A DNA stretch of 64,000 nt from Bacillus sp. FJAT-28004 (GTDB lineage: Bacteria; Bacillota; Bacilli; Paenibacillales; Paenibacillaceae), in NCBI RefSeq assembly GCF_001280845.1, contig NZ_LGHP01000001.1, positions 2,847,377 to 2,911,376 of the forward strand. The letters are read 5' to 3'. The position numbers and the translations under genes were made by a program. The notes under the pieces were generated by a model. The model made no database searches, was not told the origin of the DNA, and saw only the letters and a list, made by a program, of their open reading frames with translations. Within the stretch, counting starts at the first letter, position 1, and every line of letters starts with the position of its first letter. Shown piece after piece: positions 1 through 7,530 of the stretch.

Positions 1-234
1 AGTTATACTCTCATCATCAACAGAAATACAGTTATATTTGAGTGGTTCATAATCATTGTAATCTTTCAGTTTGTCTAAATCATCAAGTATCCCAAATTCA
101 TGGGCACAAGGCATACTCTCCCCCCATAATGAATCATTTTGATTATATAGATAGATAGATAAGGAGCTGAAGTTTATTGAACTATCGTTTCCCGTTAGCG
201 TAATAAATCTTTCCGAATGGCTCGTTGCTCTCAT
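1..234 (-). CDS. Hypothetical protein, 5' part only (runs off the left edge)
   Basis: This frame stays open for 78 codons from an ATG at 234 to the window edge and would continue to the left. The ATG overlaps the TGA stop of the next upstream gene (ATGA at 231-234), the usual mark of translational coupling. I do not recognise the family. The readable part has no signal peptide and no membrane segment, and is rich in Asp, Ser and Tyr. Two oddities: codons 10-19 or so run through a copy of the 3'-end repeat core (177-207), and a short ATAG tetranucleotide run (about 150-164) lies inside the frame. The N-terminus may therefore be artificial and the true start may lie further downstream (for example the ATGs near 118-126). 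Position after a putative immunity gene suggests a toxin/immunity neighbourhood, which is inference. Confidence 0.5.
   Translation of the reverse strand, partial: MRATSHSERFITLTGNDSSINFSSLSIYLYNQNDSLWGESMPCAHEFGILDDLDKLKDYNDYEPLKYNCISVDDESIT
177..207. repeat. 3'-end repeat core
   Basis: Core TTGAACTATCGTTTCCCGTT followed by AGCGTAATAAA, 24 bases after the stop of the minus-strand gene at 231-590. No stem-loop here. Confidence 0.6.
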
Positions 235-590
235 AATCTCCCCCATTCTCTTTCAATATTATCAGACGCTTTTCTTGTTTCCTTACCCATATATTTATAA
301 GCAATTTCTAGTATTTCCTTTTCGTCCCCAAGCCTCTCTAGAATAGTACAAGACAAAACTTCTTTAACTAATGTATCCCCCTTTAATTCCATCCTCTCAT
401 AAAATTCAAACAATCGTACTAGTAACTCGGTTTCTATATCTTTTCTTAGTAATCGGATTAAATAATCATTTAAGTCACCAAAAAACACATGGTTAAGAAC
501 TTCTTTAAATTTTGCTTCGTGTTCAATAAGGTTAAGCTTGAATTTTGGGAATTCATTAACAAATATTTTTGAAAGTTCATTAAATTTCAA
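231..590 (-). CDS. Small DUF7674-like protein, possible immunity protein
   Basis: A 119-residue, charged, mostly helical protein without signal peptide. The central motif HVFFGDL and the overall layout resemble the DUF7674 family of small bacterial proteins often found downstream of toxin genes; I assign this from memory of the family, so it is tentative. The start is a TTG at 588-590 that overlaps the last codons of an upstream open fragment (stop at 580-582), and its TGA stop overlaps the ATG of the following frame. This tight head-to-tail packing fits a toxin fragment followed by one or two immunity genes, but no toxin active site is visible, so the immunity role is inference only. Confidence 0.55.
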   Translation of the reverse strand: MKFNELSKIFVNEFPKFKLNLIEHEAKFKEVLNHVFFGDLNDYLIRLLRKDIETELLVRLFEFYERMELKGDTLVKEVLSCTILERLGDEKEILEIAYKYMGKETRKASDNIEREWGRL

Positions 591-708
591 ACCTAACCCA
601 CCTTCTTAAAAGTCTAATATCTTGTTCTTTAATGGTGGTTTTATTGCTTCCACCGATTTCTTCTAACATCTTTTTCGCGAAGTTAGTAAAATCGCCTTGC
701 CTAAGGTA
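580..708 (-). pseudogene. C-terminal remnant of an unidentified protein, perhaps a toxin module
   Basis: Reading leftwards, about 42 codons are open with protein-like composition (positively charged helix, then a Gly-Gly-Ser turn, then another basic helix) and end in TAA at 580-582, overlapping the TTG start of the DUF7674-like gene. Two stop codons lie immediately upstream in the same frame and no start codon with a ribosome site is visible. The upstream junction shows a duplicated stretch (CGCGAAGTTA at about 676-685 and 711-720), as left by a deletion or recombination. A toxin C-terminus followed by its immunity gene is the simplest reading but is unproven. Confidence 0.4.
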
Positions 709-717
709 TTCGCGAAG

Positions 718-748
718 TTATTAAACTATCCTGCCCGTTAGTTCAAAA
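718..748. repeat. 3'-end repeat core
   Basis: Core TTAAACTATCCTGCCCGTT followed by AGTTCAAAA, 3 bases after the stop of the small membrane protein gene. Confidence 0.55.
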
Positions 749-751
749 ACT

Positions 752-913
752 CTATTGATCCCAAATTAGTATACATACCCAAAATAGCCCCCCAAAAAGT
801 AATGAAGTAATAATAGTCAATTGAGTACTGTTTTCTTTATTAATAAGAGCACGGAATGTACTTAAAAAAAACAACATAAATAAAAAAGCCAATAAAGCAA
901 ATAAAAAAGCCAT
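752..913 (-). CDS. Small two-helix membrane protein
   Basis: A 53-codon frame from ATG (911-913) to TAG (752-754). An AGGGG ribosome site lies about 9 bases upstream. The product has two strongly hydrophobic segments (about residues 2-20 and 34-51) around a short polar linker with Asn-Lys-Glu-Asn, so it is probably a small integral membrane protein. Its stop is followed after only 3 bases by a 3'-end repeat core (718-748), as seen for other minus-strand genes nearby. A second, overlapping frame is also open across the 5' half, so the choice of frame is not certain. Family not recognised. Confidence 0.45.
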   Translation of the reverse strand: MAFLFALLAFLFMLFFLSTFRALINKENSTQLTIITSLLFGGLFWVCILIWDQ

Positions 914-1108
914 TAGTTTTTTCCCCTAACCTAGAAATTATTGATGATGTATCCGACACTGTAGCATATACTTCTTCACTTTCTGTCCGTAAACTCTCTC
1001 CATTGGTTCAAAATACGACTTCCCCATTCAATAATTATACGTACAAACACTTGCTAGACTATAATACCACATATTGGAATTAACCAACCTATTCATGCTC
1101 TTGTAATT

Positions 1109-1209
1109 ACGTTTAACTGCCCGTTAGTATAATAAAATGAGCAGGCTTCCGCAGTGCCTGCTCATCGTTGTGTGTAGTTAAGCTATAGTTCCTCGTTAGT
1201 TTAATACTA
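1109..1209. repeat. 3'-end repeat element (core, stem-loop, core)
   Basis: Core at 1109-1138, stem-loop ATGAGCAGGC-N9-GCCTGCTCAT at 1137-1165, second core TTAAGCTATAGTTCCTCGTT at about 1177-1209, 14 bases after the stop of the csaA remnant. Confidence 0.7.
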
Positions 1210-1222
1210 CGTTTCCCCTAAA

Positions 1223-1372
1223 TCACCCAATAGGCGTCCCATTAAGTAATTTGATATCTGGTTTCAAGAGAATGACTTCCCCCTTTTCCGGTATTCCTCC
1301 AAGAACTAATACTTCTGATTGGAAACCCGCAATATTTCGAGCTGGAAAGTTAACCACTCCTATGATTTGTTT
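1223..1372 (-). pseudogene. csaA: C-terminal fragment of CsaA-type tRNA-binding/chaperone protein
   Basis: Reading leftwards, about 49 codons encode an unmistakable C-terminus of CsaA, the small OB-fold tRNA-binding/export chaperone: VVNFPARNIAGF, then SEVLVLGGIP, then LLNGTPIG just before the TGA (1223-1225). Full CsaA proteins are about 110 residues, so the N-terminal half is missing. The fragment begins directly after the TAG stop of the EamA exporter gene and lies in the same reading frame as that gene, so a deletion appears to have joined the two. A 3'-end repeat core follows 14 bases after the stop. Non-functional unless stop readthrough occurs. Confidence 0.8.
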
Positions 1373-2284
1373 CTAATCAGTTACATCTTGCACCTTGTAT
1401 TTTAAAGATTTTGACCAAAAATACATTCCCATACCGATTAAGGTCATCATGCCACCTAAGAACTGAAATGAAGAAATTGTTTCACCTAATAAGAAATACG
1501 CAAGAATAATGGCAAGAATCGGTTCTCCAATAATACCAACCGAGACAGTTGTAGCTCCAATTGAATTTAATAAAAGATTAAAAATGTATTGTCCAAAAAT
1601 AGTTGGGATTATTGCAAGCAATAAAAAATAAGTCCAATCTGATGTGTCGTAATCAATTAATGAGAAATTATTTATCAAATTGTAGACGAGCATGACGCTG
1701 CCACCAATAAAAAAGACGAAAATGCTGTACACATTTGCATTGATTTTGCGGCTTACTTTTTGTCCCGCCAACAGATAGGCTGAAGCAAAGAATGTGCCTA
1801 TTAACGATAATCCGTCACCAATTAGCGCATCTTTCGAAATCCCTATGTCTCCCCACGCAATAACGATTGAACCCAAAAGAGCAACGATCAAGCAAAAAAT
1901 GGTCAGTAGTTTAACACGTTCTTTGAACAAAAAGTAGGAACCGGTCATAACAAATAATGGCTGTAACGCTAAGATGACCATGGAACTTGCAACTGATGTA
2001 TAGACTAATGATTCCATCCAGAATAAAAAGTGTAACCCTAGAAAAAGGCCGGCTAAAATGACGATACTCCACTCTTTTTTATTCATCTCAATAGAGCGAA
2101 ACATTTTCCAAGGTACAAAAAAGAGCATGATGATTACGGTAATAAACAATCTGTACATCCCAGCCACAGAAGTTGGTGTATCTGAAAATTTAATCATGAT
2201 GGAAGAGATAGAAACGGACAATATACTGATAAATAACAAAATAAACGGATGAAATCGTAAAGAAGGTTTATTTGAACTAATCAT
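1373..2284 (-). CDS. EamA/DMT-family membrane exporter
   Basis: A 303-residue integral membrane protein with about ten hydrophobic segments arranged as two EamA repeats (about residues 12-145 and 155-292), the layout of drug/metabolite transporters that export amino acids or other small metabolites. The substrate cannot be read from the sequence. It is divergent from an AraC-type regulator whose start is 147 bases away, the common arrangement in which the regulator controls the exporter. A plausible promoter lies in between (TTGCAC, 17 bases, TGATAT, reading leftwards around 2355-2385). The gene ends in TAG, directly followed in frame by a csaA remnant, so its own 3' end may have been altered by a deletion. 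Confidence 0.9.
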   Translation of the reverse strand: MISSNKPSLRFHPFILLFISILSVSISSIMIKFSDTPTSVAGMYRLFITVIIMLFFVPWKMFRSIEMNKKEWSIVILAGLFLGLHFLFWMESLVYTSVASSMVILALQPLFVMTGSYFLFKERVKLLTIFCLIVALLGSIVIAWGDIGISKDALIGDGLSLIGTFFASAYLLAGQKVSRKINANVYSIFVFFIGGSVMLVYNLINNFSLIDYDTSDWTYFLLLAIIPTIFGQYIFNLLLNSIGATTVSVGIIGEPILAIILAYFLLGETISSFQFLGGMMTLIGMGMYFWSKSLKYKVQDVTD

Positions 2285-2430
2285 AGTTCCTCCAAGATGT
2301 AGATATAATTCCTGTGCACAGAATTGAATGATAAGCCTAAGCTGGATATAATAATATCATCACAGGCGCCTATTTTGTGCAATTAAATCTTTAATTTATA
2401 TCGAAATATCGTCTAATAAGGAGAATTACT

Positions 2431-3324
2431 TTGAATAAACAATTACACGAAGCCATTCAGTATCCTGACGAGGCATTTCCATACATCATGTACACTCATA
2501 CCAATCATGGATCTATTCCTAAAGGCAGAGGCGTTAACGATCTACATTGGCACGCAGAACTACAAATTACTTTAGTGACCAAAGGGAAACTAACAATACA
2601 AGTCAATGGAATCAATTATGATTTAGAAACGGGCCAGGCCATATTTATTAATAAGAGCGTTCTTCACATTGTTACATCCCTTAACCAAGATGGTGAATAT
2701 GTCAGTTTTAACTTCCCAGAGAAGTTGCTCGCTTTTTATTCAGATAGTGCTATGGAAAAAAAATATGTACTTCCGTATACCAATTCTTTCTTGTTGAGTA
2801 TAGAAATCAAAGGGGATACAGATTGGCATAATCAAATTCTAAAAATTCTTTGGGATATGAAAAAAGAATTTGAATCGAAAAAAAGCTGGGGGTGGGAGTA
2901 TGAGGTTTCCATCAAAACGATTCAGTTATGGTTAATTCTTATATCAAATTTTCCACTTTCCTCCGATGAGTCATCTAAATACAACAGACTCCACCAAGAG
3001 AGACTGCAATTGATGCTTAGCTTTATTCACCAAAACTATTCTAACCATTTGACATTGAAGGAAATAGCTGATGTAGCGCATTTAAGTGTATCGGAGTGCA
3101 CTCGCGGTTTTAAAAAAAGCATCCATATGACTCCGTATTTCTACTTGGTTAAATATCGTATTAAAAAAAGCTGTGAGTTGTTAATATCAACTGACTATAT
3201 GATAACTGAAATCGCACAGCGAGTTGGTTTCAATAATGCAAATCACTTTATTCAGTCTTTTAAAAAACATCTAAACATAACTCCTAAGGAGTTCAGAAAA
3301 ATTAGAAATGAACAGACTCATTAA
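2431..3324 (+). CDS. AraC-family transcriptional regulator with N-terminal cupin
   Basis: 297 residues. The N-terminal half is a cupin-type sensor domain (LHWHAELQIT near residue 40 is typical of AraC_binding folds), and the last about 100 residues hold the two helix-turn-helix motifs, with EIADVAHLSVSECTRGFKK and then EIAQRVGFNNANHFIQSFKK. The start is a TTG preceded by AAGGAG at 2418-2423. It is divergent from the EamA exporter and most likely regulates it in response to a small ligand. No signal or membrane segment. Which ligand is sensed cannot be told. Confidence 0.92.
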   Translation: MNKQLHEAIQYPDEAFPYIMYTHTNHGSIPKGRGVNDLHWHAELQITLVTKGKLTIQVNGINYDLETGQAIFINKSVLHIVTSLNQDGEYVSFNFPEKLLAFYSDSAMEKKYVLPYTNSFLLSIEIKGDTDWHNQILKILWDMKKEFESKKSWGWEYEVSIKTIQLWLILISNFPLSSDESSKYNRLHQERLQLMLSFIHQNYSNHLTLKEIADVAHLSVSECTRGFKKSIHMTPYFYLVKYRIKKSCELLISTDYMITEIAQRVGFNNANHFIQSFKKHLNITPKEFRKIRNEQTH

Positions 3325-3379
3325 ATCAAAAAGGATGACACTACATTTATACCTTCACTTCACTATAAACAAAGAACAA

Positions 3380-3408
3380 AATAAAGCCCGCGGTTTCCGC
3401 GGACTTCA
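3380..3408 (-). terminator. Rho-independent terminator of the ABC operon
   Basis: Reading leftwards, AAGTCCGCGG and CCGCGGGCTT form a GC-rich hairpin with a 3-base loop, followed by TATTTTG. It lies 22 bases after the stop of the permease gene and closes the PadR/ABC operon. Confidence 0.8.
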
Positions 3409-3429
3409 TTCGGACAATGATGTCCTTCT

Positions 3430-4197
3430 TCACACTCTCTTTTTATACACCCTCATTGCAAAGAAATAGGCTACGAACAAAATTCCGACGCACCAAGCAA
3501 GAGCGACCCATATATCATTGCCCACCGGCTGACCTGACAGCAGCGCACGGATAGCCTCTACGATCGAGGTCACCGGCTGATTTTCAGCGAAGATGCGAAC
3601 GACCTTCGGCATCGACTCGGTCGGAACAAATGCCGAGCTGATAAACGGTAGGAAGATAAGCGGGTAGGAAAAGGCACTTGCGCCATCGACCGTTTTTGCT
3701 GACAGACCTGCAATGGCCGCTAGCCAAGTTAATGCCAGCGTAAACAGAGCGAGTATGCCGACAACCGCAAGCCACGACAGTATCCCCGCAGACGAATGAA
3801 AGCCCATAATCAAAGCTATGAGAATGATTATGATAAGGGATATAGCGTTGGATACTAGTGAGGTGAGCACATGTCCCCAAAGAAATGCGGAACGTGAAAT
3901 GGGCATGGTTTGAAACCGCTCGAATATGCCCTTCTGCACATCGTTGAACAGTCGAAAAGCCGTGTAGGATATTCCGCTAGCAATGGCAATTAGAAGTATA
4001 CCTGGTAGCAAGTAATTCACATAGTTATCCGTTCCCGTTTGAATGGCACCGCCGAACACATAGACGAACAGCAACATCAACGCAATCGGCGTGATGGTGA
4101 CCGTAATAATCGTGTCCATGCTGCGAGAAATATGACGCATAGAACGTCCTAGCATAATGCTCATATCGCTAAAGAAGTGTTTCTTTACTCCCTCCAT
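3430..4197 (-). CDS. ABC-2 type transporter permease (DrrB-like)
   Basis: 255 residues with six hydrophobic segments and the ABC-2 membrane fold of drug or lipid exporters such as DrrB. The region around GASAFSYPLIFLPFISSAFVP (about residues 170-190) is characteristic of the family's fifth segment. Its start lies directly beside the stop of the ATPase gene upstream, so the two are translated together and form one exporter. The transported compound is unknown; the family usually handles hydrophobic antibiotics, and PadR control upstream fits a stress-induced pump (inference). Confidence 0.92.
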   Translation of the reverse strand: MEGVKKHFFSDMSIMLGRSMRHISRSMDTIITVTITPIALMLLFVYVFGGAIQTGTDNYVNYLLPGILLIAIASGISYTAFRLFNDVQKGIFERFQTMPISRSAFLWGHVLTSLVSNAISLIIIILIALIMGFHSSAGILSWLAVVGILALFTLALTWLAAIAGLSAKTVDGASAFSYPLIFLPFISSAFVPTESMPKVVRIFAENQPVTSIVEAIRALLSGQPVGNDIWVALAWCVGILFVAYFFAMRVYKKRV

Positions 4198-4959
4198 TTA
4201 CTTTCCCTCCCTTTTGCCGACGATTGCAAGGAAAATATCCTCTAATGTCGGCTGTTTTTCAACATACTCCACCTTTGCGAGTGGGAACATCTTTTTCAGC
4301 TCCGAAAGCGTGCCGCTGGCAATAATCTTACCCTCATGCAAAATGGCAATTTTGTCGGCAAGCTGCTCTGCCTCTTCCAGATACTGCGTGGTTAGAAGAA
4401 CCGTCGTACCGCCGCCCGCAAGCTCTTTGACAATCTTCCATACCTCGATACGTGCCTCAGGGTCGAGTCCTGTGGTCGGCTCGTCGAGGAATATGATCTT
4501 TGGTTTTCCCACAAGGCTCAAGGCGATGTCGAGCCTGCGGCGCATACCACCCGAATAAGTGGATACTCTACGGTCTGCGGCTTCTGTCAGGCCGAAGCTT
4601 TTAAGCAAATCGTCTGCAACCTGTCGTGGGTTTTTAAGGTATCGTAACTTGGCAATCAAGATAAGATTTTCCCGTCCGGTCAATAATTCGTCAACGGCGG
4701 CAAATTGACCGGTCAGACTGATCGCTTGTCGCACATTCTCGGGTTTTGAAGCAACATCGAATCCGTTTACGGTAACGGATCCGCCATCTTGTTTGAGCAG
4801 CGTGGTGAGGATTTTGACAACCGTAGTCTTGCCTGCCCCGTTGGACCCGAGCAACGCGAAGATACTGCCCTCTTCCACCTCAAAATCTACACCCTTCAGG
4901 ACGTGAAGATCCTTATAGGACTTTATGAGTCCTGTTACTTTAATTGATTTGTTTAGCAT
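4198..4959 (-). CDS. ABC transporter ATP-binding protein (DrrA-like)
   Basis: 253 residues forming one ABC ATPase domain. The Walker A motif GSNGAGKTT lies near residue 40, the signature TYSGGMRRRLDIALSL near 135-150, the Walker B IIFLDEPTTGLDP just after it, and the H-loop region is represented by TTVLLTTQYLEEAEQL. The YSGGMRRR signature and the Tyr-Leu-Glu-Glu-Ala pattern are typical of the DrrA exporter branch. It sits 14 bases downstream of the HAAS-pentapeptide gene and abuts the permease gene, so all three are co-transcribed with the PadR gene. Confidence 0.95.
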   Translation of the reverse strand: MLNKSIKVTGLIKSYKDLHVLKGVDFEVEEGSIFALLGSNGAGKTTVVKILTTLLKQDGGSVTVNGFDVASKPENVRQAISLTGQFAAVDELLTGRENLILIAKLRYLKNPRQVADDLLKSFGLTEAADRRVSTYSGGMRRRLDIALSLVGKPKIIFLDEPTTGLDPEARIEVWKIVKELAGGGTTVLLTTQYLEEAEQLADKIAILHEGKIIASGTLSELKKMFPLAKVEYVEKQPTLEDIFLAIVGKREGK

Positions 4960-4973
4960 ATTTTTATCCCCCC

Positions 4974-5840
4974 TTAAATTACGGTAACCTTAGACAGATT
5001 GGCCTCCATGCCCTTAAGAGAGGCATAAGTCAACTTATCCATCATCGCTCCGTCAAAGCAGATCGTTTTTATGATGCGATAATATTTCTTCGTTAACGTA
5101 AAACCTGAAATAAAAGACACATTTTTAAGCGTTGCTCCCCTAAACGAAACTTCGTTTAATGCCGCCTTGTCAAATTTAACGCCGATAAAGGTTTGCCCGT
5201 CAAAACGCTGCCCACCCAAGGCGGAGTACTTGAAGTCAACCCCATCAAATAAACAACCTTCAAAAATCGTTTTGCTAAGATCGGTCAGCGTTAACGTCAC
5301 GTCGGTCAGTCTTACTCCTGTGAATTTCGCTCCGTCAAGCCCCGACTTGCTGAAATTGGTTCGTACAAGGATCGTCTTATTGAAGCTTGCATTTGTCAGG
5401 TCAAGTGCGGATAGGCTGCAGTCCGTCAGATTCGCGCCGTCAAAAATGGCTTCGCGTACGTCGCTGCTCTTAAACGAACTGCCGGTCAAATCTGCGCCCG
5501 AAAAGTCGGAACCGTGCAACGCGCTACCATTAAACTGTCCTTTATGGGCCGTAACGCCGGCAAAGTCGCTTTTCGCCAGGTTGCTTGCGCTAAAGTTTGT
5601 CACTACCTGACGTTCCAGCGAGCGGGAGAGGTTGGCGACCTCCAGGATCGTTTGCTCGATGTCGCCGATACTCTCAATAGTCATCTTAAACGCTGCTTCA
5701 TCGTCCTTGCCCTCAGCTTTGAGTTCACGGAACCGCTCCTGTAAATCGGAGTGTAGGTCGGCCTTTAATTCGGTGGCGCTTTTTACTCCATCGTATGGCA
5801 TAAATACACCGTTCAAATAATTCGTCAATTTCTGATTCAT
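4974..5840 (-). CDS. HAAS-domain / pentapeptide-repeat fusion protein
   Basis: 288 residues. Residues 1 to about 70 resemble the HAAS (permease-prefix) helical domain that regularly accompanies PadR regulators: a conserved start with YLNGVFMPY, then a Glu/Lys-rich helix, then SIGDIEQTI. From about residue 85 to 280 the chain is built of pentapeptide repeats of the A(D/N)LXX type (for example SDFSGADLTGSSF), which fold as a right-handed beta-helix. HAAS domains normally precede membrane permeases; here the partner is a beta-helix and no membrane segment is present. It lies between the PadR gene (14 bases upstream) and the ABC genes, so it is probably a cytoplasmic regulator or sensor for this operon. 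Function unknown. Confidence 0.8.
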   Translation of the reverse strand: MNQKLTNYLNGVFMPYDGVKSATELKADLHSDLQERFRELKAEGKDDEAAFKMTIESIGDIEQTILEVANLSRSLERQVVTNFSASNLAKSDFAGVTAHKGQFNGSALHGSDFSGADLTGSSFKSSDVREAIFDGANLTDCSLSALDLTNASFNKTILVRTNFSKSGLDGAKFTGVRLTDVTLTLTDLSKTIFEGCLFDGVDFKYSALGGQRFDGQTFIGVKFDKAALNEVSFRGATLKNVSFISGFTLTKKYYRIIKTICFDGAMMDKLTYASLKGMEANLSKVTVI

Positions 5841-5854
5841 AACTTCATCTCTCC

Positions 5855-6184
5855 TTATAATAAGTCTTCAAGCACGCGCTTCGCATACTCCCAGTTGCTT
5901 TTATTGCGGGCGTAAGCAGTCTTACCCTTTTCGGTAATTCTAAAATATTTACGACGTCCACCCTGAGATTCATCACCCCAATACCACTCTATATCACCGT
6001 CCGCCTCAAGCCGTCGGACGCTGGAGTACATCGTGGCTTCCTTTAATTCATACTCGCCGCCCGAGCGATCGGCAATCAGTTTGACGATCTCGTAACCGTA
6101 GCGGTCAGCTTCGGATAAGAGCCGTAAGATCATCGTATCGGTATGTCCACGCAGCAGGTCGGATGTAATTTTGTTTTCACTCAT
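5855..6184 (-). CDS. PadR-family transcriptional regulator
   Basis: 109 residues from the preferred ATG at 6182-6184. A GTG at 6194-6196 extends the frame by four codons, but the GAGGTG ribosome site is correctly placed only for the ATG. The protein is a winged helix of the PadR type: LLRGHTDTMILRLLSEADRYGYEI at the start, the recognition region with KEATMYSSVRRLEADG, and the wing with GGRRKYFRITEKG. It probably represses its own operon (HAAS-pentapeptide protein and ABC exporter), because an inverted repeat overlaps the promoter just upstream. Confidence 0.95.
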   Translation of the reverse strand: MSENKITSDLLRGHTDTMILRLLSEADRYGYEIVKLIADRSGGEYELKEATMYSSVRRLEADGDIEWYWGDESQGGRRKYFRITEKGKTAYARNKSNWEYAKRVLEDLL

Positions 6185-6207
6185 ATATATGTTCACCTCG
6201 CATTTTT

Positions 6208-6244
6208 ATAATACGACATACTACTATGACTGTCAAGGTAGTAT
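6208..6244 (-). promoter_or_regulatory. SigA-type promoter with overlapping operator for the PadR operon
   Basis: On the minus strand TTGACA (6231-6236) and TATTAT (6208-6213) are separated by exactly 17 bases. A perfect inverted repeat, ATACTAC-N13-GTAGTAT at 6218-6244, covers the -35 box and most of the spacer. This is where a dimeric repressor would block polymerase, so it is the best candidate for the PadR operator. The binding itself is inference. Confidence 0.75.
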
Positions 6245-6276
6245 TTTAAATTGATTACTTTGCCTAGGAAAATAAA

Positions 6277-6346
6277 AAGAGCAGGGTACCGTAGCACCTG
6301 CTCATTAATGTGTATTATTCAACTATCGTTCCCAGTTAGCTTAACA
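6277..6346. repeat. 3'-end repeat element (stem-loop plus core)
   Basis: Stem-loop GAGCAGG-N11-CCTGCTC at 6279-6303, then the core TTCAACTATCGTTCCCAGTT at 6317-6346, about 32 bases after the DUF4037 stop. Confidence 0.65.
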
Positions 6347-6377
6347 AAAGTATGCCGTCGCAGATCAGGTTGTGGAA

Positions 6378-7448
6378 CTATTGATCTCTTTTTATAGGCA
6401 TAAATAGATTTTTCAAAGCCGTTCTTGCGTATTGTCCTTCTCCATCAGACCAGCAATTTATTTTTCTAAAATCAGTATTGTCTGTAATCTGATCTATGTT
6501 ACCGATCAAACGTTTTTCTGCTAACTGGTTAATATCAGCATCTACAATTTGATTCGCAATAAGTCCAGCGACTCCTTCACCATCCATCACTTTGAAGGGG
6601 CGATCATAGAAGTATGAAACGTCATTAGGAATCTTTTCTGTGACCTTTAGTCCGTTATGCATATTTGATAAATGTTTGTAAGCATTATTAAATGCATGCT
6701 CACGTTCTCTCCATGTAGTTGCCGTTTGCGCAGTCCAAAGATAAGGCATTAATTGATCACTGCATTTCAAATGCTTGAATGCAGTACCAAACCATTTCGG
6801 ATAAGGGGCATATTGACGCTCCATTAGAAAGCAAAGGTTTATGATATCACGGACAAGGCGTGAAGCAATAATAGCTGAGCCAAGTTCGTCTCCTATAAAG
6901 CCGGAACGAAGCATCAGATGTTCTTCTTGACCAATGCGCTGCCAATTTGATGCTATTAGGTACAACCAAACATCTTGTGGGTAATAATCGAGTTGATTGC
7001 GTAGCGTGTAAAGTAGACGATGATCGTCCCTGTAAACTGCTCCCCTTGTTATCTCAAGAAGCGACTGCGAAGGAAAAGTTAGCCAATCCACTGGCTCTAT
7101 GGGTTCATCTCTGTTAACACCCAAGTAGCTTTCAATAAACCTTGGCACCGTTGTAATCACGCTCATTCGTACATCAACCGGGAAGCCATAAAACCGTCCC
7201 GGAGCTCGCCCGAGTAGAGATACTTGAATTCGTTCGGAATACCCGAAATCTTGTTCGTTAAGAAAAAGATATACCCGGGGTCCCCAATCATGATCCGTTG
7301 ACATTTCCGTATCATATCCCAGCACTTCACTGCCGGGACCCATTAGAGCCGATGAATAGGACAATAAAGGGTAGGAGTCCGTCATGACAGGCTCAACGAC
7401 TTCCGTATGAAATCGACGACATAATTCTATTCCATTTATAAAAGACAT
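6378..7448 (-). CDS. DUF4037 protein, nucleotidyltransferase-like
   Basis: 356 residues from the chosen ATG at 7448, which has a GGGGGG ribosome site 7 bases upstream; the frame stays open further 5' but without another good site. The protein matches DUF4037: an N-terminal nucleotidyltransferase-like segment with LMGPGSEVLGYDT followed by STDHDWGPR (about residues 30-60), in which Gly-Ser and the Asp-x-Asp pair sit where nucleotidyltransferases bind metal, then a helical C-terminal half. The substrate is unknown. It follows the aminoacyl-tRNA-synthetase-like gene by 82 bases in the same direction and may work with it. A 3'-end repeat core and stem-loop follow its stop. Confidence 0.8.
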   Translation of the reverse strand: MSFINGIELCRRFHTEVVEPVMTDSYPLLSYSSALMGPGSEVLGYDTEMSTDHDWGPRVYLFLNEQDFGYSERIQVSLLGRAPGRFYGFPVDVRMSVITTVPRFIESYLGVNRDEPIEPVDWLTFPSQSLLEITRGAVYRDDHRLLYTLRNQLDYYPQDVWLYLIASNWQRIGQEEHLMLRSGFIGDELGSAIIASRLVRDIINLCFLMERQYAPYPKWFGTAFKHLKCSDQLMPYLWTAQTATTWREREHAFNNAYKHLSNMHNGLKVTEKIPNDVSYFYDRPFKVMDGEGVAGLIANQIVDADINQLAEKRLIGNIDQITDNTDFRKINCWSDGEGQYARTALKNLFMPIKRDQ

Positions 7449-7530
7449 CTTCATTCCCCCCACGTCTAATGAAATTCTCATGCCTGATCGAACTCTGTTT
7501 GGGTAAATGTTCACTCCAGCTTGTAGAAAT

